This document shows, piece after piece, positions 17,358-26,206 of a stretch of 64,000 nt of DNA (the first letter of the stretch is position 1; the number at the start of each line of letters is the position of its first letter). Source of the DNA: Microvirga tunisiensis (GTDB lineage Bacteria > Pseudomonadota > Alphaproteobacteria > Rhizobiales > Beijerinckiaceae). The position numbers and the translations under genes were made by a program. The DNA is taken from the NCBI RefSeq assembly GCF_009296175.1, contig NZ_VOSK01000002.1:62001-126000 (forward strand). The letters are read 5' to 3'. The notes under the pieces were generated by a model. It was not told the origin of the DNA. It worked only from the letters and a program-made list of their open reading frames with translations, and ran no database searches.

Positions 17358-18755
17358 ATGCTGCCGCTTGAACACTTGGTGCGGGCAAGGGAGGATCTCC
17401 GGCGCCTTGTCAGTATTCCATCGGTGAGTGCGCGCGGGGAATGCCTTTCCGAGTGCGCTCATGCCGTTCGCGACCTGCTCGTCGCGGCTGGATTTCAGAC
17501 GGAGATCTGCGCTGGGGACATTGGCCCATTCGTCGTGGCTGAGATCGGCCATGGTCCCCTGACCATCATGGTGTGCAACCATTACGACGTGCAGCCCGAG
17601 GATCCGATTTCCCTGTGGCATAGTCCTCCGTTCGAACTGAGCGAGCGCCATGGACGATGGTATGGACGGGGCGTTGCCGATGACAAAGGGGAGTTCATCA
17701 GCCGCCTCGAAGGCTGGCGTCTGTTCCGCGAACGACATCCAGGGCCTTTGCCTTTCAGACTCATCTGGCTCGTCGACGGCGAGGAGGAGATCGGCAGCCC
17801 TTCGCTCGAGGCATTCCTGAAGACACGCTTCCAGGACGTGAAGGTCGATGTCTGCTGGTGGGAATATGGCGAGATCGACTCGAACGGTCGCCCCATCGTT
17901 CTCTGCGGCTTCAAGGGCGTGATGGCCGTCGAATTGCACTGCCGCACGGCCAGGGCCGATCTGCATTCGAGTCTGGGTGCGGTCTTCGACAATCCGCTGT
18001 GGCGGCTTGCCGCCGCAACGGCCTCCTTGCGTGACAGATCCGGCCGCGTTCTGGTCGATGGTTTCTATGACACGATCTGGAAGCCTACGCAGGATGAGCG
18101 TAATCTCGCGGCCAAGCCTCCGTTTTCGTTCGACAGCCTGGTTGAGGCAACCGGCGGACAGAAGGTTCTGCACGGCATCGATGAGATCAGTTTCTATGCG
18201 GCGATGAATTTCGAGCCGTGCATGAACGTCAACGGCTTTTTCGGCGGTTATGCAGGCGAGGGCGCCAAGACCGTGCTTCCGGCCGATGGCTCAGTCAAAA
18301 TCGATTTCCGCCTCGTGCCGGATCAGGATCCGCAGCACGTCGTGGGCCTCCTTCGCGCTCATCTCGATCGGCACGGCTTCGAAGATGTCGAACTCATCGT
18401 TCATGACGCCAATGTGAAGCCTGTCCGATCGTCGACGGATCACTGGTTCATTCAGGATGCCCAGGAGATTCTGGAGAAGCATTTCGGGCGGCAAGTCATC
18501 GTGCAGCCGAGTTCGCCCGCCTCCGGCACGGCGCATCCCTTCGTCGAGCAACTCGGTGCGGACATCGTCGGCATCGGTCTCACCCATCACGGCGCCATGC
18601 TCCATTCGCCGAATGAGAACGTCATCATCGAGCAGTTCGAGACGATGATCGAATGCTCCGCGGCGCTCTTTTGGCGCCTTGCGGAACGAGCGGCCGGAAT
18701 GAGGTCGCAGGCTGAGTTGGATACAGTCGATCCGATACAGGGAGTGACACCATGA
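17358..18755 (+). CDS. M20 family metallopeptidase/amidohydrolase
   Basis: A 465-residue zinc-dependent hydrolase of the M20 (ArgE/DapE/CPG2) family. The metal-site motifs are NHYDVQP (His75), GVADDKGE (Asp108) and DGEEEIGS, which supplies the general base Glu142 and metal ligand Glu143. A dimerisation lid domain follows and the last metal His appears in the GLTHHGAMLHSPNE region. Members cleave dipeptides, N-acyl amino acids or carbamoyl groups. The length and N-terminus match the dipeptidase-like branch. It lies 12 bases after the aminotransferase and overlaps the dehydratase start by four bases, so it probably releases the amino acid that the next enzymes degrade. Confidence 0.88.
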   Translation: MLPLEHLVRAREDLRRLVSIPSVSARGECLSECAHAVRDLLVAAGFQTEICAGDIGPFVVAEIGHGPLTIMVCNHYDVQPEDPISLWHSPPFELSERHGRWYGRGVADDKGEFISRLEGWRLFRERHPGPLPFRLIWLVDGEEEIGSPSLEAFLKTRFQDVKVDVCWWEYGEIDSNGRPIVLCGFKGVMAVELHCRTARADLHSSLGAVFDNPLWRLAAATASLRDRSGRVLVDGFYDTIWKPTQDERNLAAKPPFSFDSLVEATGGQKVLHGIDEISFYAAMNFEPCMNVNGFFGGYAGEGAKTVLPADGSVKIDFRLVPDQDPQHVVGLLRAHLDRHGFEDVELIVHDANVKPVRSSTDHWFIQDAQEILEKHFGRQVIVQPSSPASGTAHPFVEQLGADIVGIGLTHHGAMLHSPNENVIIEQFETMIECSAALFWRLAERAAGMRSQAELDTVDPIQGVTP

Positions 18756-19714
18756 ACAGCATCGTTCTAGAAGCTGCTGCACGGTCGGTTCAGGCGCGTC
18801 GGCGCATCCGCCAGCATATCTTCGAGACGCCTTTGTTGCCGTCCCGCCAGATCGGCCGCGAGACGGGGGCCTCCGTTTCCTTCAAGGCCGAAAACTTTCA
18901 ACTCACCGGCTCCTTCAAGATCCGGGGTGCTGCAAGCAAGATGACATCGCTCGGGCTCGACCGAGGCGTCATCACGGCATCGTCCGGCAACCATGGCATC
19001 GCATCGGCGCAGGCTGCGGCGTCAATCGGTCAGGCTTTGACCATCGTGTTGCCTGAGAACGTTTCTCAGGCAAAACTCGAGCGGATCCGCTCCTTCAACG
19101 TGAATGTGATCCTGCACGGTGCCGAGAGCGGAGCGGCGGAGCTTTACGCGCAGCAGCAGGCGAGCTCCCGCGGCCTCGTCTATGTCTCACCCTATAACGA
19201 TCCCGAGATCGTTGCCGGGCAGGGGACCATCGGGCTGGAACTGCTCGAACAGGCCGAGAGCATCGACAATGTCTTCGTTGCCATGGGCGGAGGCGGTCTG
19301 ATCGGCGGCATCGGATCCGTACTCAAGAGCTTCAGCCCGCGAACGCGGATCTACGGTGTGGCCGCTCGGAATTCGGCCGCTCTCGCCGCCTCCCTGACGG
19401 CGGGGCGCGTGGTCGCAACCGAGCATTTCGACACGCTTGCCGACGGTGTTGCCGGCGGCATGGACGAGGACAGCATCACGCTGCCGCTTGCACTCTCCAT
19501 CATCGACGAGGTCGTCACATGCACGGAGGCCGAGATTGTTGACGCTCTCAGGGATCTGGCTTTCAGGGAGAACCAGATCGTCGAGGGCGCGGCGGCTCTT
19601 GCCCTGGCAGGGTTTCTCAAGGTTGCCGAGCGCTGCAAGGGGCAGAAGAACATCGTGGTTCTTTGCGGAGCCAATTTCGATCGCGACAAGATCTTTTCTG
19701 TCCTGAACGGTTAG
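18752..19714 (+). CDS. threonine/serine dehydratase-like PLP enzyme (EutB-like)
   Basis: A 320-residue fold-type II PLP enzyme. The PLP lysine is Lys56 in LTGSFKIRGA, the substrate loop is SSGNHGIA, and the phosphate-binding glycines are GGGGLIGG near residue 174. The family removes water from beta-hydroxy amino acids to give an enamine/imine. The closest recognised types are threonine ammonia-lyase, hydroxyectoine-utilisation EutB and beta-hydroxyaspartate dehydratase BhcB. It lacks the C-terminal regulatory domain of biosynthetic threonine deaminase, which fits a catabolic role. Translation is coupled to the M20 gene by an ATGA overlap. An EutC-like reductase follows 13 bases later. The exact substrate is not known. 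Confidence 0.85.
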   Translation: MNSIVLEAAARSVQARRRIRQHIFETPLLPSRQIGRETGASVSFKAENFQLTGSFKIRGAASKMTSLGLDRGVITASSGNHGIASAQAAASIGQALTIVLPENVSQAKLERIRSFNVNVILHGAESGAAELYAQQQASSRGLVYVSPYNDPEIVAGQGTIGLELLEQAESIDNVFVAMGGGGLIGGIGSVLKSFSPRTRIYGVAARNSAALAASLTAGRVVATEHFDTLADGVAGGMDEDSITLPLALSIIDEVVTCTEAEIVDALRDLAFRENQIVEGAAALALAGFLKVAERCKGQKNIVVLCGANFDRDKIFSVLNG

Positions 19715-19727
19715 GCTTGCAAACATC

Positions 19728-20687
19728 ATGGTGGCTTCGTCTCCGATCACCTTTCTCGATCTTCCACAAATCGAGGAGCGCCTCAAAGGTCTCGATCTGG
19801 TCGGCCTGATGGAGGGGGCATTCGCGGCCTTCTCCCGCGGCGAGGCGGTGGTGCCGATGCCCGGTGAGCTGCTCCTCATTGAGCCGCCGGGCGAAGTTCA
19901 TATCAAGTATGGATACCTGACCGGGGGAGATACCTATGTGATCAAGATCGCCTCCGGGTTCTGGAATAATCCGGCAAGGGGCCTCAGCAGCAGCGACGGC
20001 CTCCTTCTCGTCTTCAAGAAGGAAACCGGCGAGCTGGCCGCGGTGCTCAACGACCGGGGGCGCCTGACGGATCTGCGCACGGCTGCGGCAGGCGCGGTTG
20101 CCGCAAAGCACCTTGCTCCCGAGAGAGTGGATGCGATCGGCGTTCTCGGCTGCGGCATCCAGGCTGAGCTGCAGGTGCAACTGCTGCAATCGGTCCGTCC
20201 GTGCCACGACATCGTGGTCTGGGGGCGCAATCCGGAGCGTGCGTCGGCCTATGCGAGACGGATGCGGTACAAGGAATTTTCCGTCGAGATCGCGTCATCG
20301 CCGTCGGAGGTTGCGTCTCGCTGCCGGCTGATCGTCACCGCAACCGCCAGCCCATCGCCGCTTCTGCAATGGAGCGATCTTCACCCAGGCACCCATGTTA
20401 CTGCCATCGGCGCAGACAGCGCCGACAAGCAGGAACTCGATGAGACGATCATCCGCAAGGCCGATATCGTCGTGACGGACAGCAGGGCCCAAGCCCGGTC
20501 GCGCGGCGAGTTGGGGCACGCCTATGGTTCCGATGGCATTGCCATGAATCGAGTGATCGAGATCGGCGAAATCGTCATGAGAACGGCGCAGGGGCGTGTG
20601 AATCCAAACCAGATTACCGTTTCGACATTCTCAGGATTGGCCGTTCAGGATATCGCGATCGCATCGGCCGTTCTGAAGCAGCCGTGA
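19728..20687 (+). CDS. ornithine cyclodeaminase/mu-crystallin family imine reductase (EutC/BhcD-like)
   Basis: A 319-residue member of the OCD/mu-crystallin family. The substrate-side lysine is in YVIKIASGFW (Lys73), the carboxylate-binding arginine is in LTDLRTAAAGA (Arg117), and the NAD(P) Rossmann motif is GCGIQAE at about 141. Family members reduce cyclic or linear imines (ketimine reductase, iminosuccinate reductase) or deaminate ornithine. The dehydratase-reductase order is the same as eutB-eutC and bhcB-bhcD, where the imine from a hydroxy amino acid is reduced to an amino acid. That reaction is the most likely one here, by analogy. It is the last gene of the plus arm. Confidence 0.83.
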   Translation: MVASSPITFLDLPQIEERLKGLDLVGLMEGAFAAFSRGEAVVPMPGELLLIEPPGEVHIKYGYLTGGDTYVIKIASGFWNNPARGLSSSDGLLLVFKKETGELAAVLNDRGRLTDLRTAAAGAVAAKHLAPERVDAIGVLGCGIQAELQVQLLQSVRPCHDIVVWGRNPERASAYARRMRYKEFSVEIASSPSEVASRCRLIVTATASPSPLLQWSDLHPGTHVTAIGADSADKQELDETIIRKADIVVTDSRAQARSRGELGHAYGSDGIAMNRVIEIGEIVMRTAQGRVNPNQITVSTFSGLAVQDIAIASAVLKQP

Positions 20688-20702
20688 TGCGGATACCGTC
20701 GA

Positions 20703-21305
20703 TCAGGCGGCCCGCCCAATGCGGTCGACCAAAGCATCGATCTCCATGATCTTCTTGAGGCGGTGCTTGCATTGCTTGTCGAGATACCAGGCTCTGCAGA
20801 TACTGAGACCGAGAAAGGGCAGGGCCCAGAGGATGCTGAGTGCACCCAGGAGAACCAAACCCAGAAACGCGATGGAGAGGATCCAGGCTTCCATCCGCCC
20901 AAACCCTTCCGCCAACTCGTTCTTCACAAGCAGTTGCTGCCGCTCGATCAGCAGATGAGCCTTGGCGTGGTCCAACTTGGACTTCTGCGCCAGTGAGGGC
21001 AGAGCGCTGCGCAGGTTCTCAAGAGAGCCCGTGATATCGGTCAGGCGCGATGCGCGTTCCGGCGTTTCCTGCTCCCGTGCAATCGGAGTGAATGCCGCGG
21101 CGATGCGGCGGTAAAACGCCACGAGCGCAGGCGGCTGGTTGTCCTGTTCGGTCTGAAGCGCACTGAGGGAAAAGCTGTCTGTGATGCAGTTGCGAGCCTG
21201 GACGACAATCGCGTCATCCTTGTTTCGCCCGTTCCGTTGAAAGGAATTGGCAACGTGCTTGGCGATCGCAATTTCGACCGCGGCCTCAGCCCTGTCCGTC
21301 GACAT
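20703..21305 (-). CDS. membrane protein of unknown function, 200 aa
   Basis: The first 130 residues are soluble and helical, with a long amphipathic helix (SLAQKSKLDHAKAHLLIERQ). A double hydrophobic stretch at about residues 143-175 (AWILSIAFLGLVLLGALSIL and following) probably anchors it in the inner membrane as a hairpin, and a basic tail follows. I do not recognise the family. The ATG at 21305 is preceded by a strong AAGGAGG, which decides the start. It converges on the end of the imine reductase gene with only 15 bases between. Confidence 0.6.
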   Translation of the reverse strand: MSTDRAEAAVEIAIAKHVANSFQRNGRNKDDAIVVQARNCITDSFSLSALQTEQDNQPPALVAFYRRIAAAFTPIAREQETPERASRLTDITGSLENLRSALPSLAQKSKLDHAKAHLLIERQQLLVKNELAEGFGRMEAWILSIAFLGLVLLGALSILWALPFLGLSICRAWYLDKQCKHRLKKIMEIDALVDRIGRAA

Positions 21306-21510
21306 CAACAGCCTCCTTCGCCTCTGGTGCTTCGGTCACGAGTGGGCCGTGTGGATGAACTGAATTGCTCAGGCCGAAACGTCCGGCAGCTTCAATGTGG
21401 CGGCTTCCTCAAGGTGGAGGAGCGTGGTTAATGGACGGTTACTCCTGGCGCCAACTTCCGCCAGACCAGCGAGATTGTCTGCCAAGTCACAGAGAATTTT
21501 CAATCATTGC

Positions 21511-22089
21511 TCAGCGCGGATCGTCCGGGAGCATGCCTGCGAGATCCTGGAGAAACTTGATCGACGCCGGCGGACGGCCCTCCTGTTCCGCAATCTTGAT
21601 GATGTTGTTCAGGATATTGGCGATCTCGCTCAGCTTGGCGACGCGGCCGGCCGACAGAACGTGGAAAAAAGTCGAGAAGGCGACGGCGATGGCCTGATCG
21701 TGTTCTTCAAGCCGGCGGGATTGCTCCTTGAGTGCCTTGATGTCTCTTTCCTGGGCCGAAACGATCTCCACCAAAGTCAGCATCTGTTCGGCCAGCGTAT
21801 CCACGGAAGCGTTCATGTCGGTCGGGCGTCCCAAGTCTTCGATGTTTGAGGGAGGAAGGGGATGAAAGTCGTCGGCGACGTGGTGCCGGAGCGACACGCT
21901 GACGGCGTGCAGTGCGGATAATACGCGATCCGGTTCCTCCGGATGAGCGTCGGCCTTCGTGGAAGTCGGTTGACCAAGCACGACCTCGGACTCATCCGCG
22001 GTGATCCTGGGCAGTCCTGTCGCGCGGGTGAGTTTCGACACCGTCTGCCGCAAGATACGACGCAACTTCACCTGAACATCAACAATCAC
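21511..22089 (-). CDS. hypothetical protein with coiled-coil segment, 192 aa
   Basis: A soluble protein with no signal peptide. Residues about 95-130 (TLAEQMLTLVEIVSAQERDI and following Lys/Glu/Gln repeats) form a probable coiled coil. A second helical part (LSEIANILNNIIKIAEQEG) precedes the C-terminus. The N-terminal 70 residues are polar and probably flexible. I do not recognise the family. The start is GTG without a strong ribosome-binding site. The 200 bases between this gene and its upstream neighbour hold nothing else I can support. Confidence 0.55.
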   Translation of the reverse strand: MIVDVQVKLRRILRQTVSKLTRATGLPRITADESEVVLGQPTSTKADAHPEEPDRVLSALHAVSVSLRHHVADDFHPLPPSNIEDLGRPTDMNASVDTLAEQMLTLVEIVSAQERDIKALKEQSRRLEEHDQAIAVAFSTFFHVLSAGRVAKLSEIANILNNIIKIAEQEGRPPASIKFLQDLAGMLPDDPR

Positions 22090-22204
22090 GTTTCCACGTC
22101 TGCTCCCACCAACCTGTACTCTGTCCCTTCGGAGAGGAAGGCACCTGACGGTACCATGACTTTAGCGCAAATGCTTCAGGAAGCTCTTGGGTGAACGAGA
22201 CAGG

Positions 22205-23452
22205 TTATCCTCTTGCATAGAGCAGTCGTGCCCGAATGGTCCCTTCCAGGGCGCGGATTTCACGGAGGGTTTCCCGACTCTGTTCGGGCAGCCCTTCCGC
22301 CTCAATCACGACATAGCCGATCTCGCCATCCGTCTGCAGATGCTGACCCGTGATGTTGAGCCCGCGTTGCGAGAAGGCATTGTTGAGGCGACCAAGAATG
22401 CCGGGCACGTTCCGATGCACATGGATGTAGCGTGTGCCGGTGGCGCGGGATGGGAGCTGAACCTGCGGAAAATTGACAGCTCCGATCGTCGTGCCGACAT
22501 CGGAATACTCGACAAGCTTCTTCGCAACCTCGGCGCCGATGCGCTCCTGCGCTTCTTCCGTCGATCCACCGATGTGAGGTGTCAGAATAACGTTGGCAAG
22601 CCCCTGCAGCGGCGTGACGAACGGCTCCTTGTTCGACGCGGGCTCGACGGGGAACACGTCCACGGCGGCACCGCGCAGATGGCCGCTTCTCAGAGCTTCA
22701 GCGAGCGCGTCGAGATCGACGACCGTGCCTCGGCTGTTGTTGATGAGATAGGCGCCCTTCTTCATCGCCGCGATCTCTGCTTTGCCGATCATGCCATGGG
22801 TGGCTGGCGTCTCAGGGACATGCAGGCTGACCACATCGCTCCGGCTCAGCAGAGCGTGCAGGCTGTCGGCGGGCTCCGTGTTGCCGTGCCGAAGCTTGTC
22901 GGTCTGATCGAAGAAGATGACCCGCATGCCCATGGCCTCGGCCAGGTATGAGAGCTGAGAGCCGATATTGCCGTAGCCGACGATGCCGAGGGTCTTGCCG
23001 CGAACCTCATGACTGTCGACGGCAGATTTGTCCCATTGCCCGGCATGGGCACCCATGGATTTGGGAAAAGTGCGCCGCAGCAGCATGACGATTTCGCCGA
23101 TCACGAGTTCGGCCACGCTTCGGGTGTTGGAGAAGGGAGCGTTGAAGATGGGGATGCCCGCATGCCGGCCTGCTTCCAAGTCGACCTGGTTGGTGCCGAC
23201 GCTGAAGCAGCCGACGGCGATCAGTCTGTTCGCGGCCTCCAAGACCTTGCTCGTCAGCTGCGTCCGGGAGCGGATGCCCAGCAGATGGACACCTTGCAAC
23301 GCTTCGATCAACTGATCTTCGTCGAGAGCTGTCCTGAGATAGGTCAGGTTCGTATAGCCGGCGCCCCTGATCAGTTCGACAGCGCTGTCGTTCACCCCCT
23401 CGAGCAAGAGAACGCGGATCTTGTCTTTCTGAAGAGAGAACATCTCGGACAT
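22205..23452 (-). CDS. serA: D-3-phosphoglycerate dehydrogenase
   Basis: A 415-residue enzyme that oxidises 3-phosphoglycerate to 3-phosphohydroxypyruvate, the first step of serine synthesis. It is the short E. coli-type SerA: an N-terminal substrate domain opening with LQKDKIRVLLLEGV, the NAD-binding motif GYGNIGSQ, the catalytic Arg/Glu/His region ending HIGGSTEEAQERIG, and a C-terminal ACT domain from about residue 335 that would bind serine for feedback control. The ATG at 23452 with GGAG upstream gives this start; the frame is open 11 codons further. The flanking genes are unrelated. Confidence 0.93.
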   Translation of the reverse strand: MSEMFSLQKDKIRVLLLEGVNDSAVELIRGAGYTNLTYLRTALDEDQLIEALQGVHLLGIRSRTQLTSKVLEAANRLIAVGCFSVGTNQVDLEAGRHAGIPIFNAPFSNTRSVAELVIGEIVMLLRRTFPKSMGAHAGQWDKSAVDSHEVRGKTLGIVGYGNIGSQLSYLAEAMGMRVIFFDQTDKLRHGNTEPADSLHALLSRSDVVSLHVPETPATHGMIGKAEIAAMKKGAYLINNSRGTVVDLDALAEALRSGHLRGAAVDVFPVEPASNKEPFVTPLQGLANVILTPHIGGSTEEAQERIGAEVAKKLVEYSDVGTTIGAVNFPQVQLPSRATGTRYIHVHRNVPGILGRLNNAFSQRGLNITGQHLQTDGEIGYVVIEAEGLPEQSRETLREIRALEGTIRARLLYARG

Positions 23453-23696
23453 GTCGGCTCCATTCGGCGTACTCCGGCATGCCATAGCGTGTCAGGGCGA
23501 CGGCGCAAGTCTCTTTTGGTCGTCGTGCCTATGCCTTGGAGGGGAGGACCGCCCTCGATCGGAGCAGACCTCATACCTCCTATGCACCGTCACCTTCGAG
23601 CGGGCCTGAGGTATGATGAGCCAATCCGGTTGCAGCGGCAGCCGGTCAAGGAGGCGGGAGCCGTTGCCGGATGTACGCACGGCTCCCGTTCCATTT

Positions 23697-24716
23697 TTAA
23701 CCCGGCGCCATTTCATCCAGCATCAGAGCCTCCCACAGCTTGGCCGTCCTCTGCCACGTGAGCAGTTTGGCCGTGCTGATCGCGCCTTTGTGGAGCAGCT
23801 TCCAGAGTTCCTCATCATCGGCAACCCGGCAGGCGTGGAGGCCAAGATCACGATAAGTCTTGCAGACGATGCCGTTGATGCCCTGCTGAACCCTTTCGGA
23901 AAGGGAACCGATGCCCAGCGTGATCACCGGCAGGCCCATGGCCTGGGCCTCGGCAGCTGCGATACAGAAGGTCTCGTCGAGGGCCCCAGGATAGATCATC
24001 GCCGTGGCCGTGGCATAGAAATCGGCAAGCTCACTCTTGAGCTTGGAGCCATGAAAGACGATCCGGTTCTGGGCAGCCTGGGCATCCGTCAGGCCGAGGT
24101 CCTGGGCGAGGCTGCCGAAAATATGGAAGCTCGCATCGGCAACCTTGGGGGCAACGTGGCGTGTCCAAGTATCCAGAGTCTCCTTGAGGCCGCGTTGGCG
24201 CTGAGAGGCCCAGACGAAATGTTTCCTGCGGGGGAGTTCGAGATTCCTCGTCAGAAAGAGGCCGGAGATCCCGTGTGGAATGACGTTTCGAGACCGGAAG
24301 GGATAAAGAGACGTCATATCTTTTTCGGCGAACTTTCCGACGAACACTGCTTCGGGGCGATGCCTGACGAAAGCCGGCAACTGGTGTTTGCGGATGGATT
24401 TCTCGAAGGCCAATGGGTTATGCAGCCACAACAGCTTCCTCGTTCCCGGCTTCGCATGATCGAACAAGCGGGCGTCGTTGGAACTGATCAGAACGTCGCA
24501 GTTCTGCTGCCCGATTGTGGCGAGAGGAACGGTCGTGACGCCGCTGCTCTCGAAAGTGTCCGGGGTCCGCGTTGCCAGGATGACCCGATGCCCTCGATCC
24601 GCAAGGGCACGGGAGAGTTCGACATTGGCTGTTTCCAGTCCGCCGAGACGGGAATCCGTTAGGGCTTCTATGGTGAACTCAGCCTTGGTAGGGCAGGCGA
24701 CGACGATCTTCAGCAC
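23697..24716 (-). CDS. glycosyltransferase, GT4-like
   Basis: A 339-residue GT-B glycosyltransferase. The N-terminal domain has DSRLGGLETANVELSRAL, typical of the acceptor side. The C-terminal group-1 domain carries the nucleotide-sugar signature FCIAAAEAQAMGLPVIT, with the Glu of the E-x7-E motif changed in part (ETFCIAAAEAQA). The start is GTG. It probably adds a sugar to a lipid-linked exopolysaccharide or lipopolysaccharide intermediate at the inner membrane. The ligase-like gene just upstream (28-base gap, same strand) supports a surface polysaccharide role. A 10-bp hairpin at 23655-23688 follows the gene. Confidence 0.8.
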   Translation of the reverse strand: MLKIVVACPTKAEFTIEALTDSRLGGLETANVELSRALADRGHRVILATRTPDTFESSGVTTVPLATIGQQNCDVLISSNDARLFDHAKPGTRKLLWLHNPLAFEKSIRKHQLPAFVRHRPEAVFVGKFAEKDMTSLYPFRSRNVIPHGISGLFLTRNLELPRRKHFVWASQRQRGLKETLDTWTRHVAPKVADASFHIFGSLAQDLGLTDAQAAQNRIVFHGSKLKSELADFYATATAMIYPGALDETFCIAAAEAQAMGLPVITLGIGSLSERVQQGINGIVCKTYRDLGLHACRVADDEELWKLLHKGAISTAKLLTWQRTAKLWEALMLDEMAPG

Positions 24717-24744
24717 AAAGGGATTGCCTTATTGCCTTCGGACT

Positions 24745-26022
24745 TCAGGCCGATGGATTCGGGGGGCCTGAGCTAGCCGCCACAGGAGGATCGTCGTGCG
24801 AGGCGAGAACCAGGAGCGCGCCAAGCCAGACCGGCAGCCACAGGTAAAGGTAGAGGGTGTTCACGAAGGCAAACGGATTCGAAAGGTCCGTGGCCACAAA
24901 GCTCATCGAGAAGAAGATTCCGAGGAGGGCAAAGGTGCGGCTCGGACTCGGCGGCGCAGCAGCGGCCTGTTTCACTGCAAAAGCAATGATACTGAGGAAC
25001 AGAAGTGCCATTGGCAGGCCGAAATAGAAGATCAGTCCAAGAATGCCGTTGTGAGGATGAGACACGGCTCCTCCTGGAAAGCGGAAGCTCGGCCCGATGC
25101 CGAACCAGAGCCGATCCTGAATCATCTCAGACACAAGGCCCCAGACATCCTGCCGGTTGGAGGGCCTGCACATGCTGATATGGGTGGTACAGGCCCAAGC
25201 CTTGAGCCAGGGCTCTGCCAGGACGAATACTACGGGAATGGCAAAGCAGAGTGCAGCCAGTACGAGCCCTGCCGTGACTCGCTTCGCAGGGGTCCGGAAC
25301 AACTCGAGGATGCTGGTTGCGATCAGGGCCAAGCCAATGGCGAGTATCGGACCTCTGCTTTGAGTGAGCGCCACCGTGATGGCGATCAGGAGCAAGCCTG
25401 CCACGATCAGGCGCTTCTGCCGGAAAGTGACCTTAGGATAGATCGCCAAGCCCGCGAAGAAGCAGGCGGCCAATCCGCCGGCGCCCAGGATCTGATGATT
25501 GGCCCGTCCGATCGGCACCAGTCTCTCTCCCAGAAGCTCTTTGATCGAGAAGCGTCCGTCCTGTCCGAGGATGATGGCGTAGCGTGCCAGCGAGATCGCC
25601 GCAGCAATACAGCCCAGGACGAAGAGGGCCCTGAAAAGGCGGCCGCGGAATTGCGGGTCGCGCTGCAGCGCTGCAAGAAGCAGGGGGAGAAGCATGGCGA
25701 TTCCGATGGCGCTGCCCAGCACCGTCGCGGCTTGCTTATCGGTCGGGGTTCGGAAGGCGATGCCGAGACATTGCCAGACCAGCACGCCTCCCATGAGGAT
25801 CGTGAGAGGCATAAGCTTTTTGGAATCGAGCAAGGCGCCACGGATATTCGCATCGAATACCAGCGTCAGGATGCCTAGGACGACCAGCAGTCCAATGGTC
25901 GTGGACGAGACGATGCCACCAATCGAGACGAGAAGAATGGTGGCCGCGGTGACGTAAATCAGGAGAGCATGAGCTCTTCGGTCGGCGAGCGACCGATAAA
26001 AGTGCTCAAAACGTGCTTTCAT
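24745..26022 (-). CDS. O-antigen ligase/polymerase family membrane protein
   Basis: A 425-residue polytopic membrane protein with about eleven hydrophobic segments and one large periplasmic loop (about residues 275-335), the Wzy/WaaL topology. The loop begins LAEPWLKAWACTTHISMC and includes the conserved SHPHNGIL motif with its His pair, typical of the O-antigen ligase superfamily. It could join a polysaccharide to lipid A-core or polymerise repeat units; the two activities cannot be told apart by sequence. It is transcribed divergently from the GT61 gene and ahead of the GT4 gene. Confidence 0.85.
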   Translation of the reverse strand: MKARFEHFYRSLADRRAHALLIYVTAATILLVSIGGIVSSTTIGLLVVLGILTLVFDANIRGALLDSKKLMPLTILMGGVLVWQCLGIAFRTPTDKQAATVLGSAIGIAMLLPLLLAALQRDPQFRGRLFRALFVLGCIAAAISLARYAIILGQDGRFSIKELLGERLVPIGRANHQILGAGGLAACFFAGLAIYPKVTFRQKRLIVAGLLLIAITVALTQSRGPILAIGLALIATSILELFRTPAKRVTAGLVLAALCFAIPVVFVLAEPWLKAWACTTHISMCRPSNRQDVWGLVSEMIQDRLWFGIGPSFRFPGGAVSHPHNGILGLIFYFGLPMALLFLSIIAFAVKQAAAAPPSPSRTFALLGIFFSMSFVATDLSNPFAFVNTLYLYLWLPVWLGALLVLASHDDPPVAASSGPPNPSA

Positions 26023-26206
26023 AGCACAGCCACGGTGTCAGGCCGACGAGATCGACCCTAGTTTCGTAATATAATTTCATAACTCAACAGCTCTATGCCG
26101 CTACTCGAACGAAGGCAACAGAATCCAGAAACCGTTTGCGATGGCTTCATGCTCGCACTATGAGCGCTCACACGAGCCTCCATACAGACGATAGAGTGGA
26201 GAAGCA

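Noticed and set aside
18752-20687. Assignment of the dehydratase and reductase as true EutB/EutC of hydroxyectoine breakdown
   Set aside because: The required ring hydrolase, deacetylase and ectoine uptake genes are absent, and the regulator is of a different family.
23655-23688. 10-bp hairpin after the GT4 gene as an intrinsic terminator
   Set aside because: The T-run lies on the plus-strand side, whereas the flanking genes are read on the minus strand, so the orientation does not fit.
24796-25878. 360-codon frame antisense to the ligase-like gene
   Set aside because: Very polar Glu/Arg/Gln-rich product with no hydrophobic core, as expected when a membrane protein gene is read backwards.
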